A stretch of DNA of 64,000 nucleotides from CAYVQF01 sp964454015 (GCA_964454015.1 CAYVQF010000021.1:14397-78396), one strand, 5' to 3'; positions 31,980-41,837 are shown, counted from the stretch's first letter. Notes: generated by a model not told the origin, from the sequence alone. Made by a program: numbers and translations.

Positions 31980-32699
31980 TCAAGACACCGGACGTGGGCA
32001 GTGGTCATAGGGGTCGCCCTCGAAGCACCACCGCCCCCGCCGCTCAGGCCCAAGGCGAGCACGCCCCAAGCGCTCGAGAAAGACGGCCCGGGGCCAGTGG
32101 GTGGCGCCGAAGCGCGCCAGGTGCTCCGTGTAGACCTGGCAGTCGATGAAGTCCATCCCCCAGGCGCCCATTTCCCTGACGAAGAGGGCAAAGGCCACCT
32201 TCGAGGCGTCTGGGCGCAGGGCAAACATCGACTCGCCACAAAACGCATTCCCCACCCCGATGCCATAGAGGCCACCGACGAGGCGCTCCTCTTCCCAAGC
32301 CTCCACACTGTGGGCATAGCCCATCTCATGGAGCTCGATATAGGCCTGCACCATCTCGGGGAGAATCCACGTGCCCCCTTGCTCTGGCCGCGGCACCCGA
32401 GCGCAGGCCTCGATGACCCGCGCAAAGGCCGTATCCATGCTCAGCCTATAGGGACGCCGGTAGATGCGCTGCCGCAGGGAGCGGGGCACGGCCAGCACCG
32501 CAGGGCTGAGGACGAAGCGCGGATCGGGGCTGTGCCACATCAGGGGGTAGTCCTCGTGGGGCCAAGGAAAAATCCCATGCCTATAGGCCAAAAGGAGGCG
32601 CTCCGGGCGCAGGTCTCCCCCGATAGCCAACAAGCCCTGGGCGTCAGCCAAGTGGGGCTGGGGAAATCGAATCTCATGGTCGAGGAGAAATACAGGCAT
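31980..32699 (-). CDS. aat: leucyl/phenylalanyl-tRNA--protein transferase
   Basis: 239 aa, typical Aat length. FPQPHLADAQGLLAIGGDLRPERLLLAYRHGIFPW is spread over the family N-terminal signature (GLLAIGGDL, AYRxGIFPW), followed by WHSPDPRFVL, GTWI-PEM, HSVEAWEE, LVGGLYGIGVGNAFCGESMF and IDCQ. It adds Leu or Phe from tRNA to N-terminal Lys/Arg as part of the N-end rule. ATG 32699 has GAGG upstream; the long in-frame extension to 33170 overlaps the divergent lipoprotein gene and is not used. Confidence 0.95.
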   Translation of the reverse strand: MPVFLLDHEIRFPQPHLADAQGLLAIGGDLRPERLLLAYRHGIFPWPHEDYPLMWHSPDPRFVLSPAVLAVPRSLRQRIYRRPYRLSMDTAFARVIEACARVPRPEQGGTWILPEMVQAYIELHEMGYAHSVEAWEEERLVGGLYGIGVGNAFCGESMFALRPDASKVAFALFVREMGAWGMDFIDCQVYTEHLARFGATHWPRAVFLERLGRARLGPERRGRWCFEGDPYDHCPRPVS

Positions 32700-32804
32700 G
32701 ACCACCTCTGGCGCAGCCGCGGCTCCAGCCTCGCGCAACCAACGATCTGAATACGCAAGCGAACATTTTCTAACTGCAAAGAATGCGCACAGTCCATAAA
32801 TTCC

Positions 32805-32813
32805 TGCTAAACT
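32805..32813 (+). promoter_or_regulatory. possible extended -10 element before TIG lipoprotein
   Basis: TGCTAAACT: a TGN extension and TAAACT -10 box with no good -35, 79 nt before the start codon. An AACCCA/TGGGTT hairpin sits just before the ribosome site near 32863-32879. Confidence 0.35.
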
Positions 32814-32891
32814 CATCGCCGTGTGTCTTGCAGCGACCCAGCAGGTCTGGTTAACGGGAACCCACTCTCTGGGTTTACTAGGAGTTGAACC

Positions 32892-35339
32892 ATGAAGCAC
32901 TGGAATCAGCGTGGCCTGGCCTCGAGCCCTTGGCTCCTCTTCTCTCTCTTCGCTCTGGCATCCTTGAGCGCCGCCTGCGGTGCCGATCGCCAAGGCCCCA
33001 GTCCCAAGATCGAACGGGTCGAGCCCAACGTCATCCACACGGCCAACCAAGACGCCACGGTGACCCTCATCGGCACGGGCTTCTCCCCTGCCATCGAAGG
33101 GGCCCTCGACGACCCCCGCGTGATGATGCCCAAGATCGAGCTCATCGGCCAAGACGGCACGGTCTACCACATCGATCAGGCCAACGTCTCCTTCCCCGCC
33201 GACGACATCTCAGGCACACGCCTCGTGGTCACCGTGCCGGCCCAGCTCGTCCCACCGCGCGCCCTGGGCGAACCCGACGCCATCTACGACCTCAAGGTGA
33301 TCAACCCCGATGGCTCGAGCCACACCCTGACCGCTGCCATCACCGTACGCGCACCCTCGTTCTTCGCCATCACCTCCATCGACCCACCTTTCGCTTGCAC
33401 CTGCGCCGATCAGCTCGTCACCATCGTCTCCGACGGTGCTTTCGTGTCCACCCCCGTCGTAGGCGTGCGCCCTGCCGACCAGAGCGATCTCAACGATCTC
33501 TCCTTCCTGCAGCGCGTGGCCTTCGTCGACGCCAACACCCTCACGGCCGTCGTGCCGGCAGGGCTCCCGTTGGGCACCTACGATCTCGTGGTCATCAATC
33601 CAGAGAGTGACGGCCGCATCGGCCTCCTCGAGGATTCCCTCCGCATCGTCCGCTTCCCCATCCCGCGCATCGTCCACATCCTCCCTGGGCGCGGCACCAC
33701 CCAGGTCAACACCGGCTTGACCATCTTCGGGCGCGACTTCCGCGGCCCGGCGCGGGTCGAGCTCCTCAACCCATCCATGACGGTGGTCGAGTCCCTGACC
33801 CCGGCCCGGGTCACGGCGGAACAGATCGATGTCCAAGTCCCCACCACCCGCATGAGCGTCGGGCCCTACCTGGTGCGCGTCGTCAATGAAGACGAAGAGA
33901 CCTACTATTCTTACGCCAGCTTCCTCGTCACCAACCCGGCTGGCAACCTCAACACCTTCGAGCAAGACAGCCCCACGGTCATCGGGCGGCGCATGGTCGC
34001 CGGCACCTCCGTCGCCGACGATCTGGGCAACCGCTATATCGTGGCCATCGGGGGCGACACGGGCCAGAACGGTGAGGTGCTCGACACCATCGAAAGGGCC
34101 CAACTCTCCAAGTTCGGCGCCCTGAGCGCCTGGCAAGTGCAGCGCAACACCCTCACGGTGCCGCGCCGCGGCGCATCGGCCGTGGCGCTGCCCCTCTTCA
34201 ACCCTGCCTACTCCCCATATATCCCCGAAAAGACTTACGTCTATGTCGTCGGCGGTCGCGACGCCAGCGGCAACGTCCTGAACACGGTCGAACGCGCCGT
34301 CGTGCTGAGCTCGACCGAAGCGCCAACCTTGCAAGCCGAACCCGCCGCGAGCGCGGGCAGCCTCGCTGCCGGCACCTGGTACTACAAAGTCTCGGCGGTC
34401 CTCGCCGCGGACGACGCCGATAACCCGGGCGGCGAGACCCTCCCCTCAGACGAGGCGATCATCCGCACCGGCGCGAACGGCGCCGTCACCTTGTCCTGGG
34501 CGCCCGTAACGGTGCGTGGAAGCGCCGCCGTGGCCTACCGGATTTACCGCAGCCCCGAAGTCGACGGTCGCTCCCAAGACGAACGCTTCCTCGCCGAGGT
34601 GACCACGACGTCCTACACCGACGACGGCTCACAGTCCACCACCGACGCGGCGCCGCACTTTCCCGGTGCCACTGGCGTCTTCCACGAGATCAACCGCCGC
34701 ATGACCATGCCGCGCTGGGGCCACCACGCGCTCCTCGTCCAAGGCGACGACGGCAACCGCCACTTGGCCGCCGTCGCCGGCAGCGCCGGCCAAGTGGTGC
34801 TCGACACCATCGAGTTCGCCGCTTTCGACGTCGACGGCAACCTGGGTGGCTTCAACCCATCGGCAGAAGTGTTGGCCGTCGGCCGGGTCTTTCCCGCGGC
34901 CGTGGTGCAGACCAAGGCCAACGTCGCCACTTACGACCAGAACGGCTCGCGCTTGTGGCTCGCCGGTGGCTACACCTCGACCGCCGCCACGGACACCATC
35001 GAGTGGGCCGATTTCGGCACCAGCCTCGGTGCTTGGGAAACCCTCGGCAAGAAGGTGCTGGCCCGCGGCGGCTCCATGGCGGTCATCACCAACCAGAAAG
35101 CCTTTTTCTTGGGCGGCGCCGGTGGCACCCCTGAGGCGCCGACGGCAGTGCGCACCGATGGGCGCGACTCCCAGTTCGACGGCGTAGGGATGCTCTCGGG
35201 CGCCGTCAACTCGACCGCCAGCTCTCTCCTCAGCCCGCGCGCCTTCGGGGTGGCCATCACGGGCGCCGGCTTCATCTACTTCGTCGGCGGCACATCCAAC
35301 GGCGTCGACGCGGCCAACGCAGTGGAGCGCACCTTCTAG
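32892..35339 (+). CDS. IPT/TIG and kelch-like surface lipoprotein
   Basis: 815 aa. Signal sequence with lipobox LSAAC, lipidated at C29. Residues 38-155, about 160-255 and 262-350 are IPT/TIG-type beta domains (IERVEPNVIH, VTLIGTGFSP, YDLVVINPESD, IPRIVHILPGRGTTQVN). From about 365 on, kelch-like blades recur (IVAIGGDTGQNGEVLDTIERAQL, YVYVVGGRDASGNVLNTVERA, LAAVAGSAGQVVLDTIEFA, LWLAGGYTSTAATDTIEWA, FIYFVGGTSNG), with an FN3-like segment inserted around 475-570. Probably exposed at the cell surface and adhesive or ligand-binding. AGGAG lies 8 nt before the ATG. Confidence 0.8.
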   Translation: MKHWNQRGLASSPWLLFSLFALASLSAACGADRQGPSPKIERVEPNVIHTANQDATVTLIGTGFSPAIEGALDDPRVMMPKIELIGQDGTVYHIDQANVSFPADDISGTRLVVTVPAQLVPPRALGEPDAIYDLKVINPDGSSHTLTAAITVRAPSFFAITSIDPPFACTCADQLVTIVSDGAFVSTPVVGVRPADQSDLNDLSFLQRVAFVDANTLTAVVPAGLPLGTYDLVVINPESDGRIGLLEDSLRIVRFPIPRIVHILPGRGTTQVNTGLTIFGRDFRGPARVELLNPSMTVVESLTPARVTAEQIDVQVPTTRMSVGPYLVRVVNEDEETYYSYASFLVTNPAGNLNTFEQDSPTVIGRRMVAGTSVADDLGNRYIVAIGGDTGQNGEVLDTIERAQLSKFGALSAWQVQRNTLTVPRRGASAVALPLFNPAYSPYIPEKTYVYVVGGRDASGNVLNTVERAVVLSSTEAPTLQAEPAASAGSLAAGTWYYKVSAVLAADDADNPGGETLPSDEAIIRTGANGAVTLSWAPVTVRGSAAVAYRIYRSPEVDGRSQDERFLAEVTTTSYTDDGSQSTTDAAPHFPGATGVFHEINRRMTMPRWGHHALLVQGDDGNRHLAAVAGSAGQVVLDTIEFAAFDVDGNLGGFNPSAEVLAVGRVFPAAVVQTKANVATYDQNGSRLWLAGGYTSTAATDTIEWADFGTSLGAWETLGKKVLARGGSMAVITNQKAFFLGGAGGTPEAPTAVRTDGRDSQFDGVGMLSGAVNSTASSLLSPRAFGVAITGAGFIYFVGGTSNGVDAANAVERTF

Positions 35340-35492
35340 CTCGGTCGCTGCGCAGCCGAGTAGCCGCCTGGCCGCTGGGGCGCTCGCGCCATCGTCGTTG
35401 ACAGCCAAGCTGGCATTGGGCATGGTCGCCCACAGCGATGCCAGCCGACTTCACACAGACGATCGGTTGAGAGAGGGTGGCGCAACAACGTG

Positions 35493-38400
35493 ATGGGCGA
35501 CGGAATTTTCCTCAACGATCGTTACCGTATGGGTGACCTCCTGGGTGAGGGCGGCATGGGCCGTGTCTTCCGGGCTCAGGATCTCCGTCTCCAGCGCGAC
35601 GTGGCGATCAAGTTCTTGCCACGCATCGACAAGGCGAGCATGGTCGAGCGCTTTCGCGCCGAAGCCATGGCCGTGGCCCGTCTGAATCACCCCAACATCG
35701 TGACGGTCTTCGACTACGATTACCTAGAGGGCAACCACGCGGCCCTGAGCGCTCTGGGTCTGTCGCAGAACCCGCCCTGCCTCCCCGGGGACGATCTCGC
35801 TGGCGAGCTCCAGCGTGGCCAACCTTTCATCGTCATGGAGTATCTGCCGGGGAAGAGCATCCGCGAGGCCGAGCTCAGCGACGCCGTGGCCATCCTCGAC
35901 GTGGGGCTCGCCCTGTGCGACGCCCTCGACTACGCTCACCGCGAAGGGATCGTGCACCGCGACGTCAAGCCCGACAACATCCGCATCACCGACGATGGGC
36001 GGGTGAAGCTCCTCGATTTTGGCATCGCCTCCTTCTGCCACCGGCGGCGGATCACCCTGGACGGCGAGGTCCTGGGCTCTCTGGTCTATATGTCACCCGA
36101 GCAGGCCCTGAGTGAGCCCATCGACGCCCGCTCGGACATCTACGCCCTGGGTCTGGTCCTGTACGAGTTGCTGGCAGGGCGGCTGCCCTTCGATGTCTCC
36201 AGCCCCATGCGCTCCTTGGAGCAACGCACCTCGGGGACCTTGCCCGGCCTGCGCAAGTTTTGCCCCAAGCTGCCCCTGGCGTTGGAGCAGGTCTTGGCGC
36301 GGGCCTTGGCGCGCCAGCCCGAGGGGCGCTACGCGACAGCGAGCGACTTTGGCCAAGCCCTCCGCGAAGTGCGCGACGCCATGGCCCAGAGCATGGCCAA
36401 CGCCACGACCTTCGGCCGCTATGAGCTGATCAAGCTCTTGGCCGTTGGCGGCATGGGGGAGATCTACCTGGCCCGCGTCAAGGGCCCCGCCAACTTTGAG
36501 AAGCGCTGCGTCATCAAGAAAATCCTGCCGCATCTGGCCACCGAAGAGGAGTTCGTCACCAAGTTCATCGACGAAGCCAACACGGTGGTTCAGCTCACCC
36601 ACGGCAACATCGTGCCGGTCTTCGACATGGGTGAGCACCAGGGGGAATACTTCATCGCCATGGACTACATCCCTGGCGTCAACCTGCGCACCCTGCTCAA
36701 GGCCCGGGCGCAGCGCCAGAGTCCTCTGCCGGTGGCCATGTGCATCCACCTCCTCTGTGAGGTGTGTAAGGGTCTGAGCTACGCCCACCGCAAATGCGGC
36801 ACCGACGGTCAAGCCCTGGGGATCATCCACCGCGACATCAGCCCCTCGAACATCTTGGTCTCTCTCGAAGGAGAAGTGCGGCTCGTCGACTTTGGCATCG
36901 CCAAAGCGACCTCGCGGATCACCCGCAGCGTGACGGGTCGCCTGCAGGGCAAGTTCGGCTACATGAGCCCTGAGCAAGCCAGTGGCGCCCCCCTCGATCT
37001 GCGCTCGGACATCTTCTCGGCTGGCGTCGTTCTCTACGAATGCCTGACCGGCGCCCGTCCTTTCGAAGGGGAGTCAGACCTGGCCTCCCTCGAGGCCGTC
37101 AAGAGTCACGAGGCGGCGGCACCCAGCACGTTGCGCCCAGGGATCGCCAAGGAGCTCGACCAGATCGTCGCCAAAGCGCTGGCCAAGAAGCCAGCGGATC
37201 GTTTCGCCAATGCCGACGACTTCCTCGACGCGTTGCTGAAGTTTTTGGTGACCACGGGCCAACATGTGACGCCGCAGGACCTGGCCAAAGAGGTCGCCGC
37301 CGACATGGACGGCGGCGACGACGCCATGGGCGGCGCTGCCTGCCTCGACGCCTTGCTCGGGCAGGAGGTTGACAGGCTCATCGCCGCAGAGCGGCGCCAG
37401 AGCGCGCAGACGCTGACGGCAACGGCCGACTCGAACCGCACGAACGACGGCGCCGCGCTCCTCGCCCCGCTCAGCGAAGAGGACACGGCGACCCTCTCGT
37501 CACCGGGGCAGACCCCTACGGCGCCACCACGCGATGAGCCTAGCCCTGCCCCCAAGCGCCAGGGCTCGCGTCGGTGGCGGTGGTTGGCGGCCCTGCTGCT
37601 CGTGGGGCTGGTGCTCTTCCTCGGGCAACAGTGGCTGGCCCAACGCAGCGGTCAAGCGCCTCAGCAGATCACGCCTGCGGCGGCGGCCGCCGCTGCGGCG
37701 CCGGAGGTGGATCCAGAAGAAGCCGACGTGGAGCCACCCCAGGTCCCGGCCCAGACTGAACCCGTCGCGCGCTGGCACAGCTTCGACTTCGTCACCAGCC
37801 CGGAAGAAGCGCTGATGGTCGTCCAATCGGGGCTCGCCGATGTGGACCACAGCGCCGATCTGGTGCGCCTCAACACGAGTCGCCAGGCGTCGCTGACCTT
37901 CTCCGCCGAGGGATATGCGGCCTGCACGCTGGACTTGCAACTCGCGCCCCTGATGGGCGAGCCCGTGCAGGTGCCCGTCCTGCACGCCAAAGGCTGTCTC
38001 AGCGCCTATATCGCCGGGGGATCCCCCCTGCCCGATGGCACACTGAGCATCGCCGTGCAGCTCGCCAAGCTGGACGTGGTGGTCGAGGTTGCGCCGCCCG
38101 ACAGCGGCGAGGGCAGCGTTGCCAATGGTTCTTCCCGCAGGGATGGCAACGGCAAGCGGCCCAAGGAGGGGGAGCGCAGCCCGCGGGCGCTGGCCGTGAC
38201 GGTGCGCTCCAACGTCGAGGCGACGGTCAGCCTCGGTGATCGCAGTGGTGCGGCGCCCTTCACGGCGCAGGTCAACCGCGGCCAGGACGCCGTGCAGATC
38301 AAAGTGACGCCGCGCGGGCTGGGGCTGCCTTGGCAGCGCAGCTTCGATCCGGCGAGCGTAGAGCGCGGCTTGGAGCAGACGGAGATGGAGGCGCGTTTCT

Positions 38401-38654
38401 GCCCGGTGGTGGTACACGTGGTGGAGCCGCGCATCCCCGACGATCCAGCGCCTTATGGCGTGGCAGACGTCTACGTGGGTGAGGCGTTGATCGCGCGCGG
38501 GGTTTCGCGGGCTTCCTTCGTGGTGCCCTGTGGGCGGCACAAGGTCAGCTTGCGCTATCGCGGCGACGACGTGGAGTTGCAGGGCGAAGCGTTGGTGGAC
38601 GCCAGCAGCGACAAAGCAGCCAGCGCCTCGATCGCCATGCAGCGGGTCCGATAA
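35493..38654 (+). CDS. dual-kinase-domain Hanks-type Ser/Thr protein kinase
   Basis: 1053 aa. Kinase domain 1 (about 11-295): Gly loop LGEGGMGRVF, K40 in VAIK, HRDVKPDN 155-162, DFG 175-177, SPEQ. Kinase domain 2 (about 310-590): VGGMGEIYLA, K342, HRDISPSN 446-453, DFG 466-468, SPEQ. Both keep all catalytic residues. A Pro/Thr-rich linker leads to one transmembrane helix (about 697-717) and an extracytoplasmic region of about 330 aa ending in a PEGA-like beta unit (DVYVGEALIARGVSRASFVV). Domain 1 carries an insert of about 30 residues near 78-110. GTG 35490 is directly before the ATG and equally possible. The PP2C at 14168 could oppose it. Confidence 0.9.
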   Translation: MGDGIFLNDRYRMGDLLGEGGMGRVFRAQDLRLQRDVAIKFLPRIDKASMVERFRAEAMAVARLNHPNIVTVFDYDYLEGNHAALSALGLSQNPPCLPGDDLAGELQRGQPFIVMEYLPGKSIREAELSDAVAILDVGLALCDALDYAHREGIVHRDVKPDNIRITDDGRVKLLDFGIASFCHRRRITLDGEVLGSLVYMSPEQALSEPIDARSDIYALGLVLYELLAGRLPFDVSSPMRSLEQRTSGTLPGLRKFCPKLPLALEQVLARALARQPEGRYATASDFGQALREVRDAMAQSMANATTFGRYELIKLLAVGGMGEIYLARVKGPANFEKRCVIKKILPHLATEEEFVTKFIDEANTVVQLTHGNIVPVFDMGEHQGEYFIAMDYIPGVNLRTLLKARAQRQSPLPVAMCIHLLCEVCKGLSYAHRKCGTDGQALGIIHRDISPSNILVSLEGEVRLVDFGIAKATSRITRSVTGRLQGKFGYMSPEQASGAPLDLRSDIFSAGVVLYECLTGARPFEGESDLASLEAVKSHEAAAPSTLRPGIAKELDQIVAKALAKKPADRFANADDFLDALLKFLVTTGQHVTPQDLAKEVAADMDGGDDAMGGAACLDALLGQEVDRLIAAERRQSAQTLTATADSNRTNDGAALLAPLSEEDTATLSSPGQTPTAPPRDEPSPAPKRQGSRRWRWLAALLLVGLVLFLGQQWLAQRSGQAPQQITPAAAAAAAAPEVDPEEADVEPPQVPAQTEPVARWHSFDFVTSPEEALMVVQSGLADVDHSADLVRLNTSRQASLTFSAEGYAACTLDLQLAPLMGEPVQVPVLHAKGCLSAYIAGGSPLPDGTLSIAVQLAKLDVVVEVAPPDSGEGSVANGSSRRDGNGKRPKEGERSPRALAVTVRSNVEATVSLGDRSGAAPFTAQVNRGQDAVQIKVTPRGLGLPWQRSFDPASVERGLEQTEMEARFCPVVVHVVEPRIPDDPAPYGVADVYVGEALIARGVSRASFVVPCGRHKVSLRYRGDDVELQGEALVDASSDKAASASIAMQRVR

Positions 38655-38991
38655 AAACGGACCGAGGGGTGGAATAAGAAAATTGCCGCTGGACTTATGT
38701 CGTAACGTGCGCAAATTGCCTGCCGGTTCAGCCGACGGGTCAGGCGATGGGTGGCTGCCAGACGTCGATGTAGGTGTTAATCGCCTATTCAACACGTCAC
38801 CATCTTGCCAAGGCCAGAGAGATGGTTAAGATGTCGGGCGAAGTGGCTGACCACTTTGTGAGTGTATTGCGATCGTCCTTTGAGGCGCTGTTGACGTGGT
38901 ATGTGCGACGGCGTTTTTTGTTCCGAGACCAACGGCTCGCGGTCTAAACAGCGAAATGGGCGGGCCTTTTCTTATGCCAAGGAGAAACGTG
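38655..38991. other. intergenic region, no gene seen
   Basis: 337 nt, more AT-rich than its surroundings. AAGTGG (38841-38846) and CCACTT (38851-38856) form a small hairpin around CTGA, and GTGTT/AACAC near 38776 another. No convincing promoter pair or T-tract terminator was found, though the outer membrane gene downstream must be expressed from here. Confidence 0.4.
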
Positions 38992-39597
38992 ATGAAGAAA
39001 GTTGCATTGGTAGTGGCGCTTGTTCTCGGTTTTGCGGTGGTGGGCGCGGGTACGGCATCTGCGAAAGACATGAGCGGTCGTTTGGGCGTCGGCGCCGATT
39101 CTACGCTGGGCTGGGGCTACGTGGCCCAGGATTCCGCGATGGGTCCGATGAATCAGGGCCTGTCCATCGTCTACCAGGTTTCGAAAATGTTCGGCCTCCA
39201 GCTCATCGCCTCGGTGGGTTTCGGCATGGCCTCTGACGACGACGTCGACTACTCGGCCAATTACTGGGGCGTCTCGGTGCGCGGCCTGGTGCCCATCGCT
39301 TTCACCAACGACGTGAACCTCAACGCGGTGGTGGGTTTCAGTGTGGCCGGCTCGGGTTGGGCCATGGAATCTGAGGCCGGTGATGTGGACGGCTCTAAGA
39401 CCCACATTTGGTTCGACCTCGGTCTCCGCCCCGAGTGGTTCATCACGGATCACTTCAGCATCCACACCCAGGTCGGCGTGGCCATCTCGCTGTTGAATGA
39501 AGACAACATCGGCCTCGAGGATGGCTCTGGCGTGTCCTTCAACATCTTTGGCAACCCGCACCTCCTTGGCAACGCCGGCTTCACCTTCTACTTCTGA
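38992..39597 (+). CDS. small outer-membrane beta-barrel protein
   Basis: 201 aa. Signal peptide MKKVALVVALVLGFAVVGAGTASA, cleaved before KDMSG. The mature chain alternates polar and hydrophobic residues in about eight strands (LGVGADSTLGWGYVAQ, LQLIASVGFGMAS, YWGVSVRGLVPIAF and so on) and ends GFTFYF with a C-terminal Phe, the outer-membrane insertion signal. It resembles OmpA/OmpW-sized barrels without a peptidoglycan-binding tail. AAGGAG lies 8 nt before the ATG. A long hairpin follows. Confidence 0.8.
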   Translation: MKKVALVVALVLGFAVVGAGTASAKDMSGRLGVGADSTLGWGYVAQDSAMGPMNQGLSIVYQVSKMFGLQLIASVGFGMASDDDVDYSANYWGVSVRGLVPIAFTNDVNLNAVVGFSVAGSGWAMESEAGDVDGSKTHIWFDLGLRPEWFITDHFSIHTQVGVAISLLNEDNIGLEDGSGVSFNIFGNPHLLGNAGFTFYF

Positions 39598-39636
39598 GCC
39601 GCACGCGCTACGTGAGTCGCCGTCAGTGACGGCGTG

Positions 39637-39676
39637 AGCAAAGGCCGATGACTGCGTCATCGGCCTTTGCTCTTTG
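39637..39676 (+). terminator. 16-bp hairpin terminator after barrel protein
   Basis: A perfect 16-bp stem (39637-39652 with 39656-39671, loop TGC) followed by CTTTGCTG. The arms contain AAAGGCCGATGAC and its complement. The T-run is short but the stem is very stable. Confidence 0.75.
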
Positions 39677-39863
39677 CTGTGACGAGTGGTCGCGAGATGC
39701 TGACGTAGTCTGCGTGGAATTGTCGGCCCGACTTGTGCTAAGGATGAATAGTGGCGTGCCGTACCGACGTCTCTGACCGCAACCGGTGGTGGCTTCGGCC
39801 GACACGCCCCCATTTTCCCGCACCCTAGGTCTCGAGGGACCCACGCCGCCGCGGAGTACCATC

Positions 39864-41837
39864 ATGCGCGCACTGTCCACGCCCCCCCCAGTCCCCCCTA
39901 GACCACGCTTCAACCTGCTGTGGCTACTCATCATCCTTGGGGTTTACGCGTTGTTTTCCGCTTCCGGATGCCGCATGCTGGATCGGCTGATGGGCAACAC
40001 CGGCGCCCCGTGCAGCACGGACGACAACTGCGCCACGGGCTTGGTGTGTCTGACCGAGTTCCCAGGGGGCTACTGCTCCATGCAGACCTGCTCCCAGGGT
40101 GGCTGCCCTGGCATGTATGCCACCTGTGCCATGTTGGATGCTTCCCGCAATGTCACGGCGTGCGTGGAGGGGTGCAACTCCAACATCGACTGCAGGCAGG
40201 GCGAAGGCTACGTCTGCGCCGATCTCGACGGGTCGCGCGGCTGTATGCCGGCGCAGCAATCCACGGGTAGTGCCGGCGAGATCGGCTCGAGCTGCACCCG
40301 TGACAGCGATTGTTCAGGCGACCTGACCTGCCTCACGAACTTCGTCTTTGGCTATTGCTCCCGCGCCTGCTCCAGCCACAACGACTGCGGTAGCGACGGC
40401 CGCTGCATCAACCAGGGTGGCGATGTGATGCGCTGTATGCGGGCGTGCCAGAACAACAGCCAGTGCCGCTTCTCCTATGCCTGCCAGCAGGTGGACGGGC
40501 AGAATGTGTGTGATGCCGATGATTCGTCTACAGCGGTACGCAACCCCAACGGCACCCCGGACGGCCAGGGCTGTACGGTGGACGTGGCCTGTGTGGGCGG
40601 TACCTGCATCACCGGGACGGACTTCCCCGGCGGTTATTGTACGACCCGCAGTTGCGACGTCGTGGGCTGCTCCGACGCCAACTCGGTCTGCGTCGGTTTG
40701 GAACGCGAGGCGCTGTGCTTCGTTCGCTGTGAAGATAGCGCACAGTGTCGTGAGGGCTACCGCTGCACCTCACTGGATACGGGCGAGAAGGTGTGCTACG
40801 CCCTGTCCCCGATCCGGGCACCGGAGATCGAGGGCGGGGCTATCGAGATCCGCTGTGATGCCACCTCGTCCGGGCGGGTGCGCACGGCGACCTTCGAGTT
40901 GCCGGCAGGGAGCGTGGGCTTTGCCATCGTGCCCTTCAGCCCCGCCAACAGCGAGGTGACCCCGCTGCGCCTGCGCGCGCCCGACGGTTCGGTGCTCAAC
41001 TTTGCTCAAGACTATAGTTTCCAGACGATCAACTCGCTGCTCTTGGGGACCATCGTCCCGATGTCATTCCCGGGCGCACCGGCCTTCGAACGCTTCATCC
41101 AGGCGGGTACCTATCGCTTCGAATACGAGACGGATGACGCCAGCTCTTGCTACTTCGTGGTGCCCCAGGCTTCCGTGGGTCGGCAGCTCGATCTGAACTT
41201 CTACTTCGTCGGCGTTCCTGGCCTCAACGCGGGCAACGCGGCGAGCCACACCCAGTTCCAAGCGACCATGCAGGAGGTGCGGACCATTTTCAACAACGCG
41301 TCCATCACGATCGGCACGGTGCGGACCTTCGACATCAGCGGCGACAACGCCACCCGCTACAGCATGATCCGGGATTTCAGCGACATTTACCGTCTCCTCG
41401 CCCTGAGCAGCGCCCCGGGCCCGAGCCGCGATGAAGCGCTGAGTCTCAATGTCTTTCTCATCAACGATTTCAACATCGCCGGCCTGCCTGGTCTCTTGGG
41501 TTTGTCAGCAGGGATCCCTGGGGTACCGGGCGTCCATGGCAATGGCGGCGCCGGACTGGTTTTCAGCAGCGTCAACTTGCGCGATGCCCCCACCGCCCTG
41601 GGACAGACCTTGGCACACGAGGCGGGTCACTTCTTGGGCCTGCGGCACACGAGCGAGCGCGGCGGCACGGAGTTCGATCCTTTGGATGACACGCCGCGCT
41701 GCAACAACCCGGAGAACCCCTACTCCTGCCCCGACGTGAACAACTTGATGTTCCCCTTCAGCGTCGACGTCGAGCAGCGTCAGATCACGACCAACCAACG
41801 TTTCGTCATTCAGCGCAACCCACTGGTCAAGCCTTAG
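39864..41837 (+). CDS. Cys-rich metzincin-type lipoprotein protease
   Basis: 657 aa. Long hydrophobic N-terminus with lipobox SASGC, lipidated at C36. Residues 45-315 are Cys-rich repeats of the D-C-x-x-G-L-x-C type (CSTDDNCATGLVCL, CTRDSDCSGDLTCL, CTVDVACVGGTC) common in myxobacterial surface proteins. After a beta-rich stretch, the C-terminal domain has HEAGHFLGLRH (H585, E586, H589, H595), the metzincin zinc motif HExxHxxGxxH, and NNLMFP as likely Met-turn. Prediction: surface-tethered zinc protease. No ribosome site is clear before ATG 39864. Confidence 0.8.
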   Translation: MRALSTPPPVPPRPRFNLLWLLIILGVYALFSASGCRMLDRLMGNTGAPCSTDDNCATGLVCLTEFPGGYCSMQTCSQGGCPGMYATCAMLDASRNVTACVEGCNSNIDCRQGEGYVCADLDGSRGCMPAQQSTGSAGEIGSSCTRDSDCSGDLTCLTNFVFGYCSRACSSHNDCGSDGRCINQGGDVMRCMRACQNNSQCRFSYACQQVDGQNVCDADDSSTAVRNPNGTPDGQGCTVDVACVGGTCITGTDFPGGYCTTRSCDVVGCSDANSVCVGLEREALCFVRCEDSAQCREGYRCTSLDTGEKVCYALSPIRAPEIEGGAIEIRCDATSSGRVRTATFELPAGSVGFAIVPFSPANSEVTPLRLRAPDGSVLNFAQDYSFQTINSLLLGTIVPMSFPGAPAFERFIQAGTYRFEYETDDASSCYFVVPQASVGRQLDLNFYFVGVPGLNAGNAASHTQFQATMQEVRTIFNNASITIGTVRTFDISGDNATRYSMIRDFSDIYRLLALSSAPGPSRDEALSLNVFLINDFNIAGLPGLLGLSAGIPGVPGVHGNGGAGLVFSSVNLRDAPTALGQTLAHEAGHFLGLRHTSERGGTEFDPLDDTPRCNNPENPYSCPDVNNLMFPFSVDVEQRQITTNQRFVIQRNPLVKP

